Assembly: GCF_045679555.1 (NCBI RefSeq)
Contig: NC_092122.1
Span: 10,163,602 to 10,227,601, forward strand
Length of the DNA stretch: 64,000 nucleotides
DNA from: Salvelinus alpinus
Lineage: Eukaryota; Chordata; Actinopteri; Salmoniformes; Salmonidae
Direction of reading: 5' to 3'
In this document: in pieces, positions 26,021 to 45,840 of the stretch
Numbering within the stretch: the stretch's first letter is position 1
Layout: every line of letters begins with the position of its first letter
Program-made: the position numbers and the translations under genes
The notes under the pieces: model-generated
The model's database searches: none
Told to the model about the DNA's origin: nothing
What the model saw: the letters and a program-made list of their open reading frames with translations, nothing else

Positions 26021-27562
26021 TGTATTTAGCAAACAGACAAATTTTACTGTGATTATGAGAAGTAAAAAGAGGTACAGGACCACCAACTGTCAGTGTTCCA
26101 GAGAGGTTGAGTTTACACCACAGCTGGCATTCCATGTCAGATGCGCACACACTCAGGTCTTTCTTAAACTTCAAAAAGTACAGTATTACAATATTAATAT
26201 ACAACACTGTCAGTTGAAAACACACACAGCGGCTTAAGTCTATTTAAAATTTCAATTTGAAATGTGTACAAACGCTGGAAAAAGAGACTAGTGGTCCAAT
26301 GCAAACTGAAATAACAAATATTTTTTCTCCTTTGAGAGGCGAAGCTGCTGCCCCTTGACATGCCACACGACACTGTATTCACAAGGAGAGGTCAAAGACC
26401 AAAGGTCAAACATAGGAAACAAAATCTCTTAATACTGTCAAATCAAGTCAGCCATTTTAAAACACCAGTCATCCTAGTATTGCCCTGAAATCATGGTACA
26501 TCCCCACTCCCATGGCAGCTACAGAGAAGAGAGCCATTCGAAAAACTAGTAACTGTTTACAGTTATTGATGATGCACAAAAACAGCCGGTATTGTAGACC
26601 TCCAAAAAGGCAAGAAGAGAAAATGAATAACTTGCATACAAGAACTTAAGTCAAGACCATCCTGGGGGGTAGGGGAAACAGAGGGAGAGACCAATGGGTT
26701 CCTGTGGGAGGTCACATTACTTCCTGTTTCTCTCCTCCCTAATCGTCACTTTCCTGTTGCCATGACAAGCGGAGAGGGAGACCGGAAATGTCCTGGGGAG
26801 TCAAACTCCACCTTCTCCCATTCGTTGGCTAAAAGACTGAGGGTCGTTGTGCTCTCCCAACGACTGGACCCCATCTCAACCCCATTTTGACCCCTTCCTA
26901 ACCCCCGTCTGGCTCCTGAAATGTTCTGGAATGTTCTAGGTCAAGGAGAATGAGAGGGAGGCCGGGAAATGATTCAGTTCAGATGAAAGATTTCCAGTTG
27001 AGGACCAGACACTCCCAGTCCCTCTCTCCCAGTCAGGACTGGTCTGGTCTCACTTCAGTCACACTGCCATCAGAGGAAGCTTGAGAAAGTACTTGAGGAA
27101 GAAAATGCTAAAAGGCATTCAGTCTCTGAACACAATGACATGCACAACAGCAAAGGTAACAGCTATGATAAACAACATCGAGATCATCAGTGGAATCATA
27201 ATAACCATAATTCATATCAATAATAGTAACCTTAGCGACTGGTCGGTTGTGCATGGTGTCTGAGTTCACATCATCATATACACAAACTGCGTGTTAAATA
27301 CAGACAGTAGTAGTTTAGCAGCAAAATATACCCCCCCAACCCCTTCCATATCTTCAAATAAATAAACGTAGGTCATCTCTCCCTCCCCAATCAACTCCAG
27401 ACTCACTCGCTCTATGGGGGTGAGGGGGGGGGTGTCTCTCCAGGGGTGAGGGGCTCATGCGAGAGGGGGCTCGGTGGTCCTGTTCATTCTCATCCCAAGC
27501 GAGAGTCAGTTACTATAGCAACAGGAACGAGCTCCACCCTGGAGCTCCCAGGAGCAGAAAGT
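26020..27562 (-). other. Convergent gap with the cdk17 3' UTR
   Basis: The cdk17 stop is at 27,563 and its 3' UTR runs leftward from there. No AATAAA is present on the minus strand before 25,744-25,739. AGTAAA at about 26,049-26,044 is a weaker signal. The two genes' transcripts may therefore meet or overlap at about 25.7-26.0 kb. No repeats are recognised. Confidence 0.45.
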
Positions 27563-35659
<8,097 letters not shown>

Positions 35660-36887
35660 CACACACTCCTCAGGGTTGACTGGGCTGGCAGGGCCTGTAG
35701 GGCACAGAGGGCAAAGGTCAGCACTGGACCCACACACACACACACACGTTTTAGGTGGCAAGGCGTAAGCAAGTAACTTGTAATTGTCTCGATAAGAAAA
35801 GATGGCGCCGAAGAACATGGCTGATGTTTTACATTCTCCCAACCAATTGTGCAATTTTGTTATTTTTTTAAACTAATTTTGTACATAATGTTGCTGCTAC
35901 CGTCTCTTATGTCCGAAAATAACTTCTGGACATCAGAAAAGCGATTACTCACAGTGGACTGGAATAAACTTGATCCTTTAACGAGTCCAGCGAGAAGGAT
36001 ATTCTGCTTTCACTGGAAAAGGCCTAGATCCACGCCTTTTGTGTGAAGAAAAGACGCCAGAAAAGGAGAGGCAAATCGGGGATCCTTCTGAAAAGCCGGA
36101 GGCGAGCGAGTAAACTCCCAATGCCTTCCATTCTCCTTGCTAACGTGCAATCATTGGAAAATAAAACTGATGACCTACTATTAAGATTATCCTACCAACA
36201 GGACATTAAAAACTGTAACATCTTATGTTTCACATAGACGCGGTTGAACGAAGAAACTGACAATATAGAGCTAGCGGGATTTTCCATGCACCAGCAGAAC
36301 AGAGATGCTACCTCTGGTAAAACCAGGGGTGGGGGTATGTGTCTATTTGTCAATAACAGCTGGTGCGCGATGTCTAATATTAAAGAAGTCTCGAGGTATT
36401 GCTCGCCTGAGGTAGAGTACCTTATGATAAGCTGTCGACCACACTATCTACCAAGAGAGTTCTCATCTGTATTATTTGTAGCGGTCTATTTACCAACAGA
36501 AAGCAAAGCTGGCACTAAGACCGCTCTCAACCAACTCTATAAGGCCATAAGCAAAGAAGAAAATGCTCACCCAGAAGCGGCGCTCCTAGTGGCTGGGGAC
36601 TTTAATGCAGGCAAACTTAAATCCGTTTTACCAAATTTTTACCAGCATGTCACATGTGCAACCAGAAAAAATAATAATCCTAGACCACCTTTACACCACA
36701 CACAGAGATTTATACAAGGCTCTACCTCGCCCTCCATTTGGCAAATCTGACGAATTCTATCCTCCTGATTCCTGCTTACAAACAAAAACTAAAGCAGGAA
36801 GTACCAGTGACTTGCTCAATACGGCAGTGGTCAGATGACGCGGATGCTACGCTACAGGACTGTTTTGCTAGCACAGACTGGAATATT

Positions 36888-37087
36888 TTATTTTATTTTA
36901 CCTTTATTTAACTAGGCAAGTCAGTTAAGAACAAATTCTTATTTTCAATGACGGCCTAGGAACAGTGGGTTAACTGCCTGTTCAGGGGCAGAACGACAGA
37001 TTTGTACCTTGTCAGCTCGGGGATTTGAACTTGCAACCTTTCGGTTACTAGTCCAACGCTCTAACCACTAGGCTACCCTGCCGCCCC
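36888..37087 (-). mobile_element. tRNA-derived SINE inside the LINE
   Basis: On the minus strand the head GGGGCGGCAGGGTAGCCTAG with GGTTAGAGCGTTGGACTAGT and the tail CTAGTTAAATAAAGGTAAAA are complete. It splits LINE sequence that reads GACTGGAATAT / ATGTTCCGGGA on the two sides. Confidence 0.85.
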
Positions 37088-37197
37088 ATATGTTCCGGGA
37101 TTCAACCAATGGCATTGAGGAATACACCACCTCAGTCATCGGCTTCATCTATAAGTGCATCGATGACGTCGTCTCCACAGTGACTGTATGTACATAT

Positions 37198-38917
37198 TAG
37201 AGGTTGACCGATTAATCGAAATGGCCCATTAATTAGGGCCGATTTCAAGTTTTCATAACAATCGGAAATCGGTAATTTTGGACGCCGATTTTGCCAATTT
37301 TTATATATATATATAATTTCTTTTACACCTTTATTTAGCTAGACAAGTTAGTTAAAAACACATTCTTATTTTCAATGACGGCCTAGGAACGGTGGGTTAA
37401 CTGCCTTGTTCAGGGGCAGAACGACAGATTTTTACCTTGTCAGCTCAGGGATTCAATTTTGCAACCTTACGATTAACTAGTCCAACGCTCTAACCACCTA
37501 CTGCACGAGGAACCCGCCTGTTACGCGAATGCAGTAAGAAGCCAAGGTAAGTTGCTAGCTAGCATTAAACTTATCTTATAAAAACAATCAATCATAATCA
37601 CCAGTTAACTACACATGGTTGATGATATTACTAGTTTATCTAGCGTGTCCTGCGTTGCATATAATCGATGCAGTGCGCATTCACGAAAATGGACTGTCGT
37701 TGCTCCAACGTGTACCTAACCATAAACATCAATGCCTTTCTTAAAATCAATACACAGAAGTATATTTTTAAACCTGCATATTTAGCTAAAAGAAATCCAG
37801 GTTAGCAGGCAATATTAACAAGGTGAAATTGTGTCACTTCTCTTGCGTTCATTGCACGCAGAGTCAGGGTATATGCAACAGTTTGGGCCGCCTGGCTCAT
37901 TGCGAACTAATTTGCCAGCATTTTACGTAATCATAGATAAAATACGGAACGGTTCTGTATTTCACTGAAAGAATAAACGTTTTGTTTTCGAGATGATAGT
38001 TTCCGGATTCGGCCATATTAATGACCTAAGGCTCGTATTTCTGTGTGTTATTATGTTATAATTAAGTCTATGATTTGATGGAGCAGTCTGACTGAGCGAT
38101 GGTAGGCACCAGCATGCTCGTAAGCATTCATTCAAACAGCACTTTCGTGCGCTTTGCCAGCAGCTCTTCGCAATGCTTCAAGCATTGCGCGGTTTATGAC
38201 TTCAAGCCTATCAACTCCCGAGATTAGGCTGGTGTAACCGATGTGAAATGGCTAGCTAGTTAGCGGGGTGCGCACTAATAGCGTTTCAAACGTCACTCGC
38301 TCTGAGACTTGGAGTAGTTGTTCCCCTTGCTCTGCATGGGTAACGCTGCTTCGAGGGTGGCTGTTGTCGATGTGTTCCTGGTGCGAGCCCAGTTAGCGAC
38401 GAGGAAAGGCATGGATGGAAGCTATACTGTTACACTGGCAATACTAAAGTGCCTATAAGAACATCGAATAGTCAAAGGTATATGAAATACAAATCGTATA
38501 GAGAGAAATAGTCCTATAATAACTACAACCTAAAACTTCTTAAATGGGAATATTGAAGACTCATGTTAAAAGGAACCACCAGCTTTCATATGTTCTCATG
38601 TTCTGAGCAAGGAACTTGAACGTTAGCTTTCTTACATGGCACATATTGCACTTTTACTTTCTTCTCCAACACTTTGTTTTTGCATTATTTAAAACAAATT
38701 GAACATGTTTCATTATTTATTTGAGGCTAAATTGATTTTATTGATGTATTATATTAAGTTAAAATAAGTGTTCATTCAGTATTGTTGTAATTGTCATTAT
38801 TACAAAATTTATTTAAATAAAAAATAAATAAAATCGGCCGATTAATCGGTATCGGCTTTTTTTTGGTCCTCCAATAATCGGTATCGGTGTTGAAAAATCA
38901 TAATCGGTCGACCTCTA
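37198..38917. mobile_element. Non-autonomous hAT-type element with exact 8-bp target duplication
   Basis: The terminal inverted repeats are TAGAGGTTGACCGATTA (left) and TAATCGGTCGACCTCTA (right), and subterminal copies of ATCGGTATCGG occur at the right. The target duplication GTACATAT is exact at 37,190-37,197 and 38,918-38,925; without the element the host LINE reads TGTATGTACATATCCCAATC. The 1720 bp contain no transposase. A SINE lies at 37,317-37,500, and the middle (about 37.5-38.5 kb) is GC-richer sequence that looks unlike the AT-rich ends. Confidence 0.9.
37317..37500 (-). mobile_element. tRNA-derived SINE inside the hAT element
   Basis: It has the same body as the copy at 36.9 kb (TTCTTATTTTCAATGACGGC, AACTGCCTTGTTCAGGGGCA, CCAACGCTCTAACCAC), but diverged more and with its tRNA end cut short. 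It is the third level of nesting: SINE in hAT in LINE. Confidence 0.8.
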
Positions 38918-40368
38918 GTACATATCCCAATCAGAAGCCATGGATTACAGGCAACATCCACATCGAGCTAAAGGCTAGAGCTGCCGCTTTCAAGGAGCAG
39001 GAGACTAATCCGAACGCTTATAAGAAATCCCGCTATGCCCTCAGAGGAACCATCAAACAAGCAAAGCGTCAATACGGGATTAAGATTGAATCCTACTACA
39101 CCGGCTCTGACGCTCGTCGGATGTGGCAGGGCTTGAAAACTATTACGGACTATAAAGGGAAACCCAGACGCGAGCTGCCCAGTGACGCGAGCCTACCAAA
39201 CAAGCTAAGTGCCTTGCAAGCTCGCTCGAGGTAAGCAACACTGAAGCATGCATAAGAGCACCAGCTGTTCTGGATGACTGTGTGATAACGCTCTCGGTAG
39301 CCAATGTGAACAAAACCTTTAAACAGGTCAACATTCACAAAGCCGCTGGGCCAGACGGATTACCAGGACGTGTACTCAAAGCATGCGCGGACCAACTGTC
39401 AAGTGTCTTCACTGACATTTTCAACGTCTCCCTGACCGAGTCTGTAATACCTACATGTTTCAAGCAGACCACCATAGTCCCTGTGCCCAAGGAAGTGAAG
39501 GTAACCTCCCTAAATGATTACTGCCCCGTGGCACTCACGTCGGTAGCCATGAAGTGTCTTGTACTTAGTCCACTCCTGTATTCCCTGTTCACCCACGACT
39601 GTCAAACTCGACTCCAACACCATCATTAAGTTTGCTGACGACACAACAGTGGTAGGCTGATCACAGACAACGATACGGACGGCCTATAGGGAGGAGGTCA
39701 GAGAACTGGCAGTGTGGTGCCAGGACAACAACCTCTCCCTCAATGTGAGCAAGACAAAGGAGCTGATCGTGGACTACAGGAAAAGGCGAGCCGAACAGGC
39801 CCCCATTAACATTGCCGGGGCTGTAGTGGAGCGGGTTGAGAATTTCAAGTTCCTTGGTGTCCACATCACCAACGAACTATCATGGTCCAAACATACCAAG
39901 ACGGTCGTGAAGAGGGCACGACAAAACCTTTTCCCCCTCAGGAGGCTGAAAAGATTTGGCATGGGTCCTCAGATCCTCAAAAAGTTCTACAGCTGCAACA
40001 TCAAGAGCATCCTGACCGGTTGAATCACCGCCTGGTATGCTAACTGCTTGGCATCTGACCGTAAGGCGCTACAGAGGGTAGTGCGAACAGCCCAGTACAT
40101 CACTGGGGCCAAGCTTCCTGCCATCCAGGACCTATATAATAGGCGGTGTCAGAGGAAAGCCCATAAAATTGTCAGAGACTCCAGTCACCCAAGTTATAGA
40201 CAGCTTTCACTGCTACCGCACGGCAAGCGGTACCAGAGCACCAAGTTGAGGACAAAAGGCTCCTCAACAGCTTCTACCCCCAAGCCATTAGACTGCAGAA
40301 CAATTAATAAAATCGCCACCAGACAATTTACATTGACCCCCCCCCCCCTCCCTTTTGTACACTGCTGC

Positions 40369-40645
40369 ATCTCTGTGTGTGGTGTAAAGGTGGTCTAGGA
40401 TTGTTTTCTTCTCTGGTTGCACATGTGACATGCTGGTAAAAATTTGGTAAACTGATTTAAGTTTGCCTGCATTAAAGTCCCCAGCCACTAGGAGCGCCGC
40501 TTCTGGGTGAGCATTTTCTTCTTTGCTTAAGCCTGAGAGCGGTCTTAGTGCCGGCTTCGCGTTCTGTGGTGGTAAATAGACGGCTACGAATAATATAGAT
40601 GAGAACTCTCTCAAATGTTGCTCACATAGCAACATGCTAGCTTCC
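40369..40645 (-). mobile_element. Inverted LINE endonuclease fragment
   Basis: On the minus strand 40,635-40,380 encodes REFSSILFVAVYLP and HPEAALLVAGDFNAGKLKS, the same endonuclease segment found on the plus strand at 36,450-36,690. It abuts the 3' end of the plus-strand LINE without a gap. It is a second, inverted copy or a rearranged piece. Confidence 0.8.
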
Positions 40646-41945
40646 TTATCTTGATATTGGTACAGCTGGGTTGGAGTAAGTATGTTGTGACCATGTTATT
40701 ATTCCAGTATGGACTGGTATTGTACATGCTACCAACACATGAACACACATAAGACAGTGAGAAGCCCAATCCTTAAGCTGCAAGAGTATGCATGAGAGGC
40801 TGAGAACACACGGGTGTGCTAAAATAGCACCCTTCATAAATATACGCCTCCTTTTAATCTAATATTTATGATGAGTAGATGAATACTGCAGTCACCGCAC
40901 CTCCCCTCAGTACTCAGCTAGGGCCTTCATAAAGCACGCATTAAACATGAATTTAACATCCAAACATGAATACTGCTTTCCTTAATTGCAAGCAAAATGC
41001 ATTAACACACACACGCGTGCCGACACTCATACATAATTTATCAAGGCCATATACTGTGGTTAAAATGACATAATGAGAGGTGCAATACAGAGGTGAACTT
41101 CAAATCCACAGTACCAGCTACATATAGGAATAGCAGTCATAAACACACTTAAAACACACACTGACCTCACCATCAGTGTCCTCAGATTGGCCACACCCTA
41201 AGTAACAGCAGTGGTCGTTATGTGGTTGTGTCTTGTTGTGTGATTGGTGGGCTGCAGTGACAGAGCTGGTCCAGCGGCTGCAGTGATTGGCCGAGGCAGG
41301 CTGGTTGGCTGAGTGTGATGGGAGGTGAAAAGGCCACAGAGTGGGAGAACTGGCCACATTCCATAGCAACACAACCTGGTCCGATGGTATGGCTGTGTTT
41401 TGTGTGCATCCATCTGTGTAGGATCTACTGTATGTGTGTAAGTATCAATTAATTATGTGTTGTGTGGATATGTTAGTGTATAATTTGTGTGTGTATGGTA
41501 AATATACATAAATGCAAATAGAATACAGTATGTGTGTATGTATCAGTGTATGCTTTGGGTATCAGTGTGTGTGTTTATGTGTATCAGTATGTGTGTGTGT
41601 TTGCGTGCGTGTGCATGCTGACACAGCAGTAAGCCAGGTCATAGGAAACACCTTGCTCTCTCTGCCTCAGGCCAGTTTCCCTGCCCATTGTGTTGCCGCG
41701 ATGACGCCCCTCGGACGTGCGGGACCCACCCTTCTAACCCCCTCACACCATCCCGTACTGGACACAGTGATAACACACTGCCAGCTAGCAGTGAAGGGTG
41801 CGGTGTGTGTGTGTGTGTGTGTGTCTCTCACACGGGATACAGTTAGCCACTACATCAAGAAAACATCCTAACACAGCACTAACCTCACATCAGACAGAGA
41901 CACAAGAAGAGGACCAAGATTATCTAACTATCCATCTCTCCAGCC
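40646..41945. other. cdk17 intron 1, unique stretch
   Basis: No repeat family or exon is recognised apart from short TG runs (41,470-41,620 and 41,806-41,824). Confidence 0.5.
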
Positions 41946-41950
41946 ATATA

Positions 41951-42489
41951 CACTATTTTTACAAAAGTATGTAGACAACCCTTCAAATTAGTGGATTCGG
42001 CAATTTCAGCCACACCCGTTGCTAACAGGTGTATATAATCAAGCACACAGCCATGCAATCTCCGTAGACAAACATTGGCAGTCATAGGATGTCACCTTTC
42101 CAACAAGTCAGTTCGTCAAATGTATGCCTTGCTAGAGATGCCTCGGTCAAATGTAAGTGCTGTTATTGTGAAGTGGAAACGTCTAGGAGCAACAACGGCT
42201 CAGTTATGAAGTGGTAGGCCACACAAGCTCACAGAACGGGGCCGCCGAGGTGCTTTAGTGACTGTTAGTCAGGCCTAATCACCCAACACAAATGCCCACC
42301 CCTACTAATGCTCATGGCTGAATGGAAGCAAGTCCCAGCAGCAATGTTCCCACATCTAGCGGAAAGCCTTTCCAGAAGAGTGGACGCTGTAACAGCAGCA
42401 AATGGGGGAACCAACTCCATATTAATGCCCAGGATTTTGGAATGAGAAGTTCGACAAGCAGGTGTCCACATAATTTTGGTCACGTAGTA
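41951..42489 (+). mobile_element. Internally deleted Tc1 element (MITE-like)
   Basis: The left end CACTATTTTTACAAAAGTAT and the right end CACATAATTTTGGTCACGTA pair as terminal inverted repeats. TA flanks both sides (41,949-41,950 and 42,490-42,491). The left part holds the start of a transposase (CAAATGTAAGTGCTGTTATT); the right part holds only its last codons (GCTGAATGGAAGCAAGTCCC). The whole catalytic domain is missing between them (junction near 42,262-42,270). Confidence 0.85.
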
Positions 42490-42535
42490 TACCTTTCTCT
42501 TTCACTCCCTATGAGATCATTAGCTCAACTGTATA

Positions 42536-44103
42536 CAGTCATGGCCAAAATTGTTGAGAATGACACAAATATTAATTTTCACAAAGTCTGCTGCCTCAGT
42601 TTGTATGATGTCAATTTGCATATACTGCAGAATGTTATGAAGAGTGATCAGATGAATTGCAATTAATGCAAAAAGCCTTCTTTGCCATGCAAATGAACTG
42701 AAACCCCCAAAAACATTTCCACTGCATTCCAGCCCTGCCACAAAAGGACCAGCTGACATCATGTCAGTGATTCTCTCATTAACACAGGTGTGAGTGTTGA
42801 CGAGGACAAGGCTGGAGAGCACTCTGTCATGCTGATTGAGTTCAAATAACAGACTGGAAACTTCAAAAGGAGGGTGGTGCTTGGAATCATTGTTCTTCCT
42901 CTGTCAACCATGGTTACCGCCAAAGAAACACGTGCCGTCATCATCGCTTTGCACAAAAAGGGCTTCACAGAAAAGGATATTGCTGCCAGTAAGATTGCAC
43001 CTAAATCAACCATTTATCGGATCATCAAGAACTTCAAGGAGAGCGGTTCAATTGTTGTGAAGAAGGCTTCAGGGCACCCAAGAAAGTCCAGCAAGCGCCA
43101 GGACCATCTCCTAAAGTTGATTCAGCTGCGGGATCGGGGCACCACCAGTACAGAGCTTACTCAGGAATGGCAGCAGGCAGGTGTGAGTGCATCTGCATGC
43201 ACAGTGAGGCGAAGACTTTTGGAGGATGGTCTGGTGTCAAGAAGGGCAGCAAAGAAGCCACTTCTCTCCAGGAAAAACATCAGGGACAGACTGATATTCT
43301 GCAAAAGGTACAGGGATTGGACTGCTGAAGAATGGGGTAAAGTCATTTTCTCTGATGAAACCCCTTTCCGATTGTTTGGGGCATCCGGAAAAAAGCTTGT
43401 CCGGAGAAGACAAGGTGAGCGCTACCATCAGTCCTGTGTCATGCCAACAGTAAAGCATCCTGAGACCATTCATGTGTGGGGTTTCTTCTCAGCCAAGGGA
43501 GTGGGCTCACTCACAATGTTGCCTAAGAACACAGCCATGAATAAAGAATGGTACCAACACATCCTCCGAGAGCAACTTCTCCCAACCATCCAGGAACAGT
43601 TTGGTGACGAACAATGCCTTTTCCAGCATGATGGAGCACCTTGCCATAAGACAAAAGTGATAATTAAGTGGCTCAGGTAACAAAACATCAATATTTTGGG
43701 TCCATAGCCAGGAAACTCCCCAGACCTTAATCCCATTGTGAACTTGTGGTCATTCCTCAAGAGGGGGGGTGGACAAACAAAAACCCACAAATTCTGACAA
43801 ACTCCAAGCATTGATTATGCAAGAATGGGCTGCCATCAGTCAGGATGTGGCCCAGAAGTTAATTGACAGCATGCCAGGGCGGATTGCAGAGGTCTTGAAA
43901 AAGAAGGGTCAACACTGGAAATATTGACTCTTTGCATCAACTTCATGTAATTGTCAATAAAAGCCTTTGACACTTACGAAATTCTTGTAATTATACTTCA
44001 GTATTCCATAGTAACATCTGACAAAAATATCTAAAGACACTGAAGCAGCAAACTTTGTGGAAATTAATATTTGTGTCCTTCTCAAAACTTTTGGCCACGA
44101 CTG
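42536..44103 (+). mobile_element. Tc1/mariner transposon with nearly complete transposase, inactive
   Basis: It starts CAGTCATGGCCAAAATTGTT and ends CAAAACTTTTGGCCACGACTG, flanked by TA (42,534-42,535 and 44,104-44,105). The transposase frame 42,874-43,680 is long. It has the HTH (KGFTEKDIAASKIAPKSTIY), an AT-hook-like GHPRKSSKR, the first catalytic motif FSDETPF and the second, QHDGAPCHK. It stops at WLR, and a second stop and a frameshift follow. The third catalytic glutamate is replaced: the motif reads SPDLNPIVNLW where the family has [11 protein letters not shown]. It is therefore dead, but younger looking than the other copies. Confidence 0.92.
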
Positions 44104-44105
44104 TA

Positions 44106-44805
44106 CACTTAATCCTTCAAATTAAATTTTAAAATCCTTAAAATTCCTCTGTCATTCCTGATGGCATGTGTGTGCATTGCAGGAATCATTCAAATCAATG
44201 ACTGTCGATCTGTGGCTGCAGTTTACCCAACCCCGATCCTAACACACACAACCCCACACACACCGCTCCCCAGTGCACATACACTCAGTATGTCCAGCCT
44301 AAGCCTACAAACTCAAATTACCTCCGGGCTTGGAGGTGCCGGTCAATAGGGCACAACGTCAAAGAACGATCAGATACAAATATATAGTGTAGAACAGACA
44401 TGCCTCTCTGTCATGAAGAGTGAGGAATCATATCAGCTCTATACATGACATTTCTATCTGTGCCCTCAAATATGCCCCAGGCCAACGCATATAAAACACA
44501 TATAGCAGCACATCCCCCCCTCACCAGTCAATGGAAAATGCAAATCTATGAAACACTGTGTGTGTTAGGGGATTATTCTCCCCATCCTTCACCCCCCACA
44601 TGCCCTAACACCCACCATGTACCAGGCAGGGTGAAAGCAGGGACGCTTTGATGTCAGGTTTAAGCGTATGTGTGTGTGCGTGTGTGTTGCACGGTTATGA
44701 CCTGGTTCTCTTCTCATCTCGGCTGGAGTTGATCTCATTAAAACAAACATAGTTAATGAAGGAGGGGAGTGTGTGTGAGCATGCGTGTGTGTGTGTTTTT
44801 AGTTT
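44106..44805. other. cdk17 intron 1, unique stretch
   Basis: No exon or repeat family recognised; short TG runs near 44,670 and 44,790. Confidence 0.5.
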
Positions 44806-45002
44806 TACTATCGTTGTGGGGACCTGAAGACAAGTGGGGACATTCCACCAGTCCCCATAAGGAAAAAGCTTATTTTAGGCTTACGGGTTAGGTTTACAAT
44901 TAGGGTTACGTTAGGGGTTAAGGATTAGGTGTAGAGTTAAGGTTAGGGAAAATAGGATTTTGGATGGAAATCAACTGTTTGGTCTTCACAAGAATAGTAA
45001 AG
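44806..45002. mobile_element. MITE-like element with a TTAGGG-rich core
   Basis: The ends TTTTACTATCGTTGTGG and CACAAGAATAGTAAAG are inverted repeats. The core (44,880-44,950) is a run of degenerate telomere-type words: GGGTTAGGTTTACAATTAGG and GTTAGGGGTTAAGG. A second copy with the same order lies at 63,046-63,232. Confidence 0.7.
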
Positions 45003-45125
45003 TAAACGTGTGTGTGTGCATGCGTCTGTAGGTGTCTTCATTTGTTTAAGCACAACAAACCTGCTGTAAACAGAGTCAGGGGAGATGGAGTGAGAGATAA
45101 AAGGAAAAGACAAGAGAGACTGAGA

Positions 45126-45840
45126 AAAACAGAGAGAGCAGGAGAGAGACAGGGGGGGAGGTAAAAACAGAGTGAATCGGAGGGGGAGAGAGAGAAGGGG
45201 GAAAGAATTAACAAAAAAGCTGAGCAAACTAAACTGAGAGTACAGTGGCAGAATACCTGACCACTGTGACGTGACTGACCCAAACTTAAGGACTCAGTGG
45301 GCATAGCCTTGCTATTGAGAAAGGCCGCCGTAGGCAGACCTAGCTCTCAAGAGAAGACAGGCTATGTGCTCATGGCCACAAAATGAGGTGGAAACTGAGC
45401 TGCACTTCCTAACCTGCCAAATGTATGACCATATTAGAGACATACTTCCCTCAGATTACACAGACTCCCATATCTATTAGGTGAAATACCACAGCAAGAT
45501 TTGTGACCTGTTGCCACAAAAAAAAGGGCAACCAGTGAAGAACAAACACCATTGTAAATACAACCCATATTTATGTTTTTTCCCTTTTGTACTTGAACTA
45601 TTTGCACATAATATGACATTTGAAATGTCTTTACTCTTTTGGAACTTTTGTGATTGTAATGTTTACTGTTAATTTGTATTGTTTATTTAACTTTTGTTTA
45701 TTATCTACTTCACTTGCTTTGGCAATGTAAACATATGTTTCCCATACCAATAAATCCCTTAAAAACAGAGAGAGCAGGAGAGAGACAAAAAAAAGAGTGA
45801 GCAGGAGGGGGAAGAGAGTGTGTTCTGAGTTCACTAATAC
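45126..45840 (+). mobile_element. Retroposed LINE 3'-end fragment between long direct repeats
   Basis: The body (45,245-45,762) carries phrases such as TGAGGTGGAAACTGAGCTGC and ends CCAATAAATCCC. It encodes remnants of a LINE C-terminus (VETELHFLTCQMYDHIRD) with stops. The 26-base phrase starting AAAACAGAGAGAGCAGGAGA occurs on both sides (near 45,127 and 45,764), and the purine-rich sequence after it is also similar. The fragment may therefore be flanked by an unusually long target duplication. Confidence 0.6.

Larger units (their letters stand above)
35791..40368 (+). mobile_element. CR1/L2-type LINE, broken, with nested hAT and SINE insertions
   Basis: The start GATGGCGCCGAAGAACATGG followed by CTGATGTTTTACATTCTCCC is a 5'-UTR-like start, so the copy may be nearly complete at its 5' end. 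The endonuclease domain is at 36,120-36,760 (SILLANVQSLENKTDDLLLR, GGGMCLFVNNSWC, LLVAGDFNAGKL). The reverse-transcriptase part is at 38,930-40,310 ([56 protein letters not shown]). The catalytic core between about 39,570 and 39,640 is deleted, and there are several stops and frame changes. It is antisense to cdk17. A SINE (36,888-37,087) and a hAT element (37,198-38,917) interrupt it. Confidence 0.85.
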
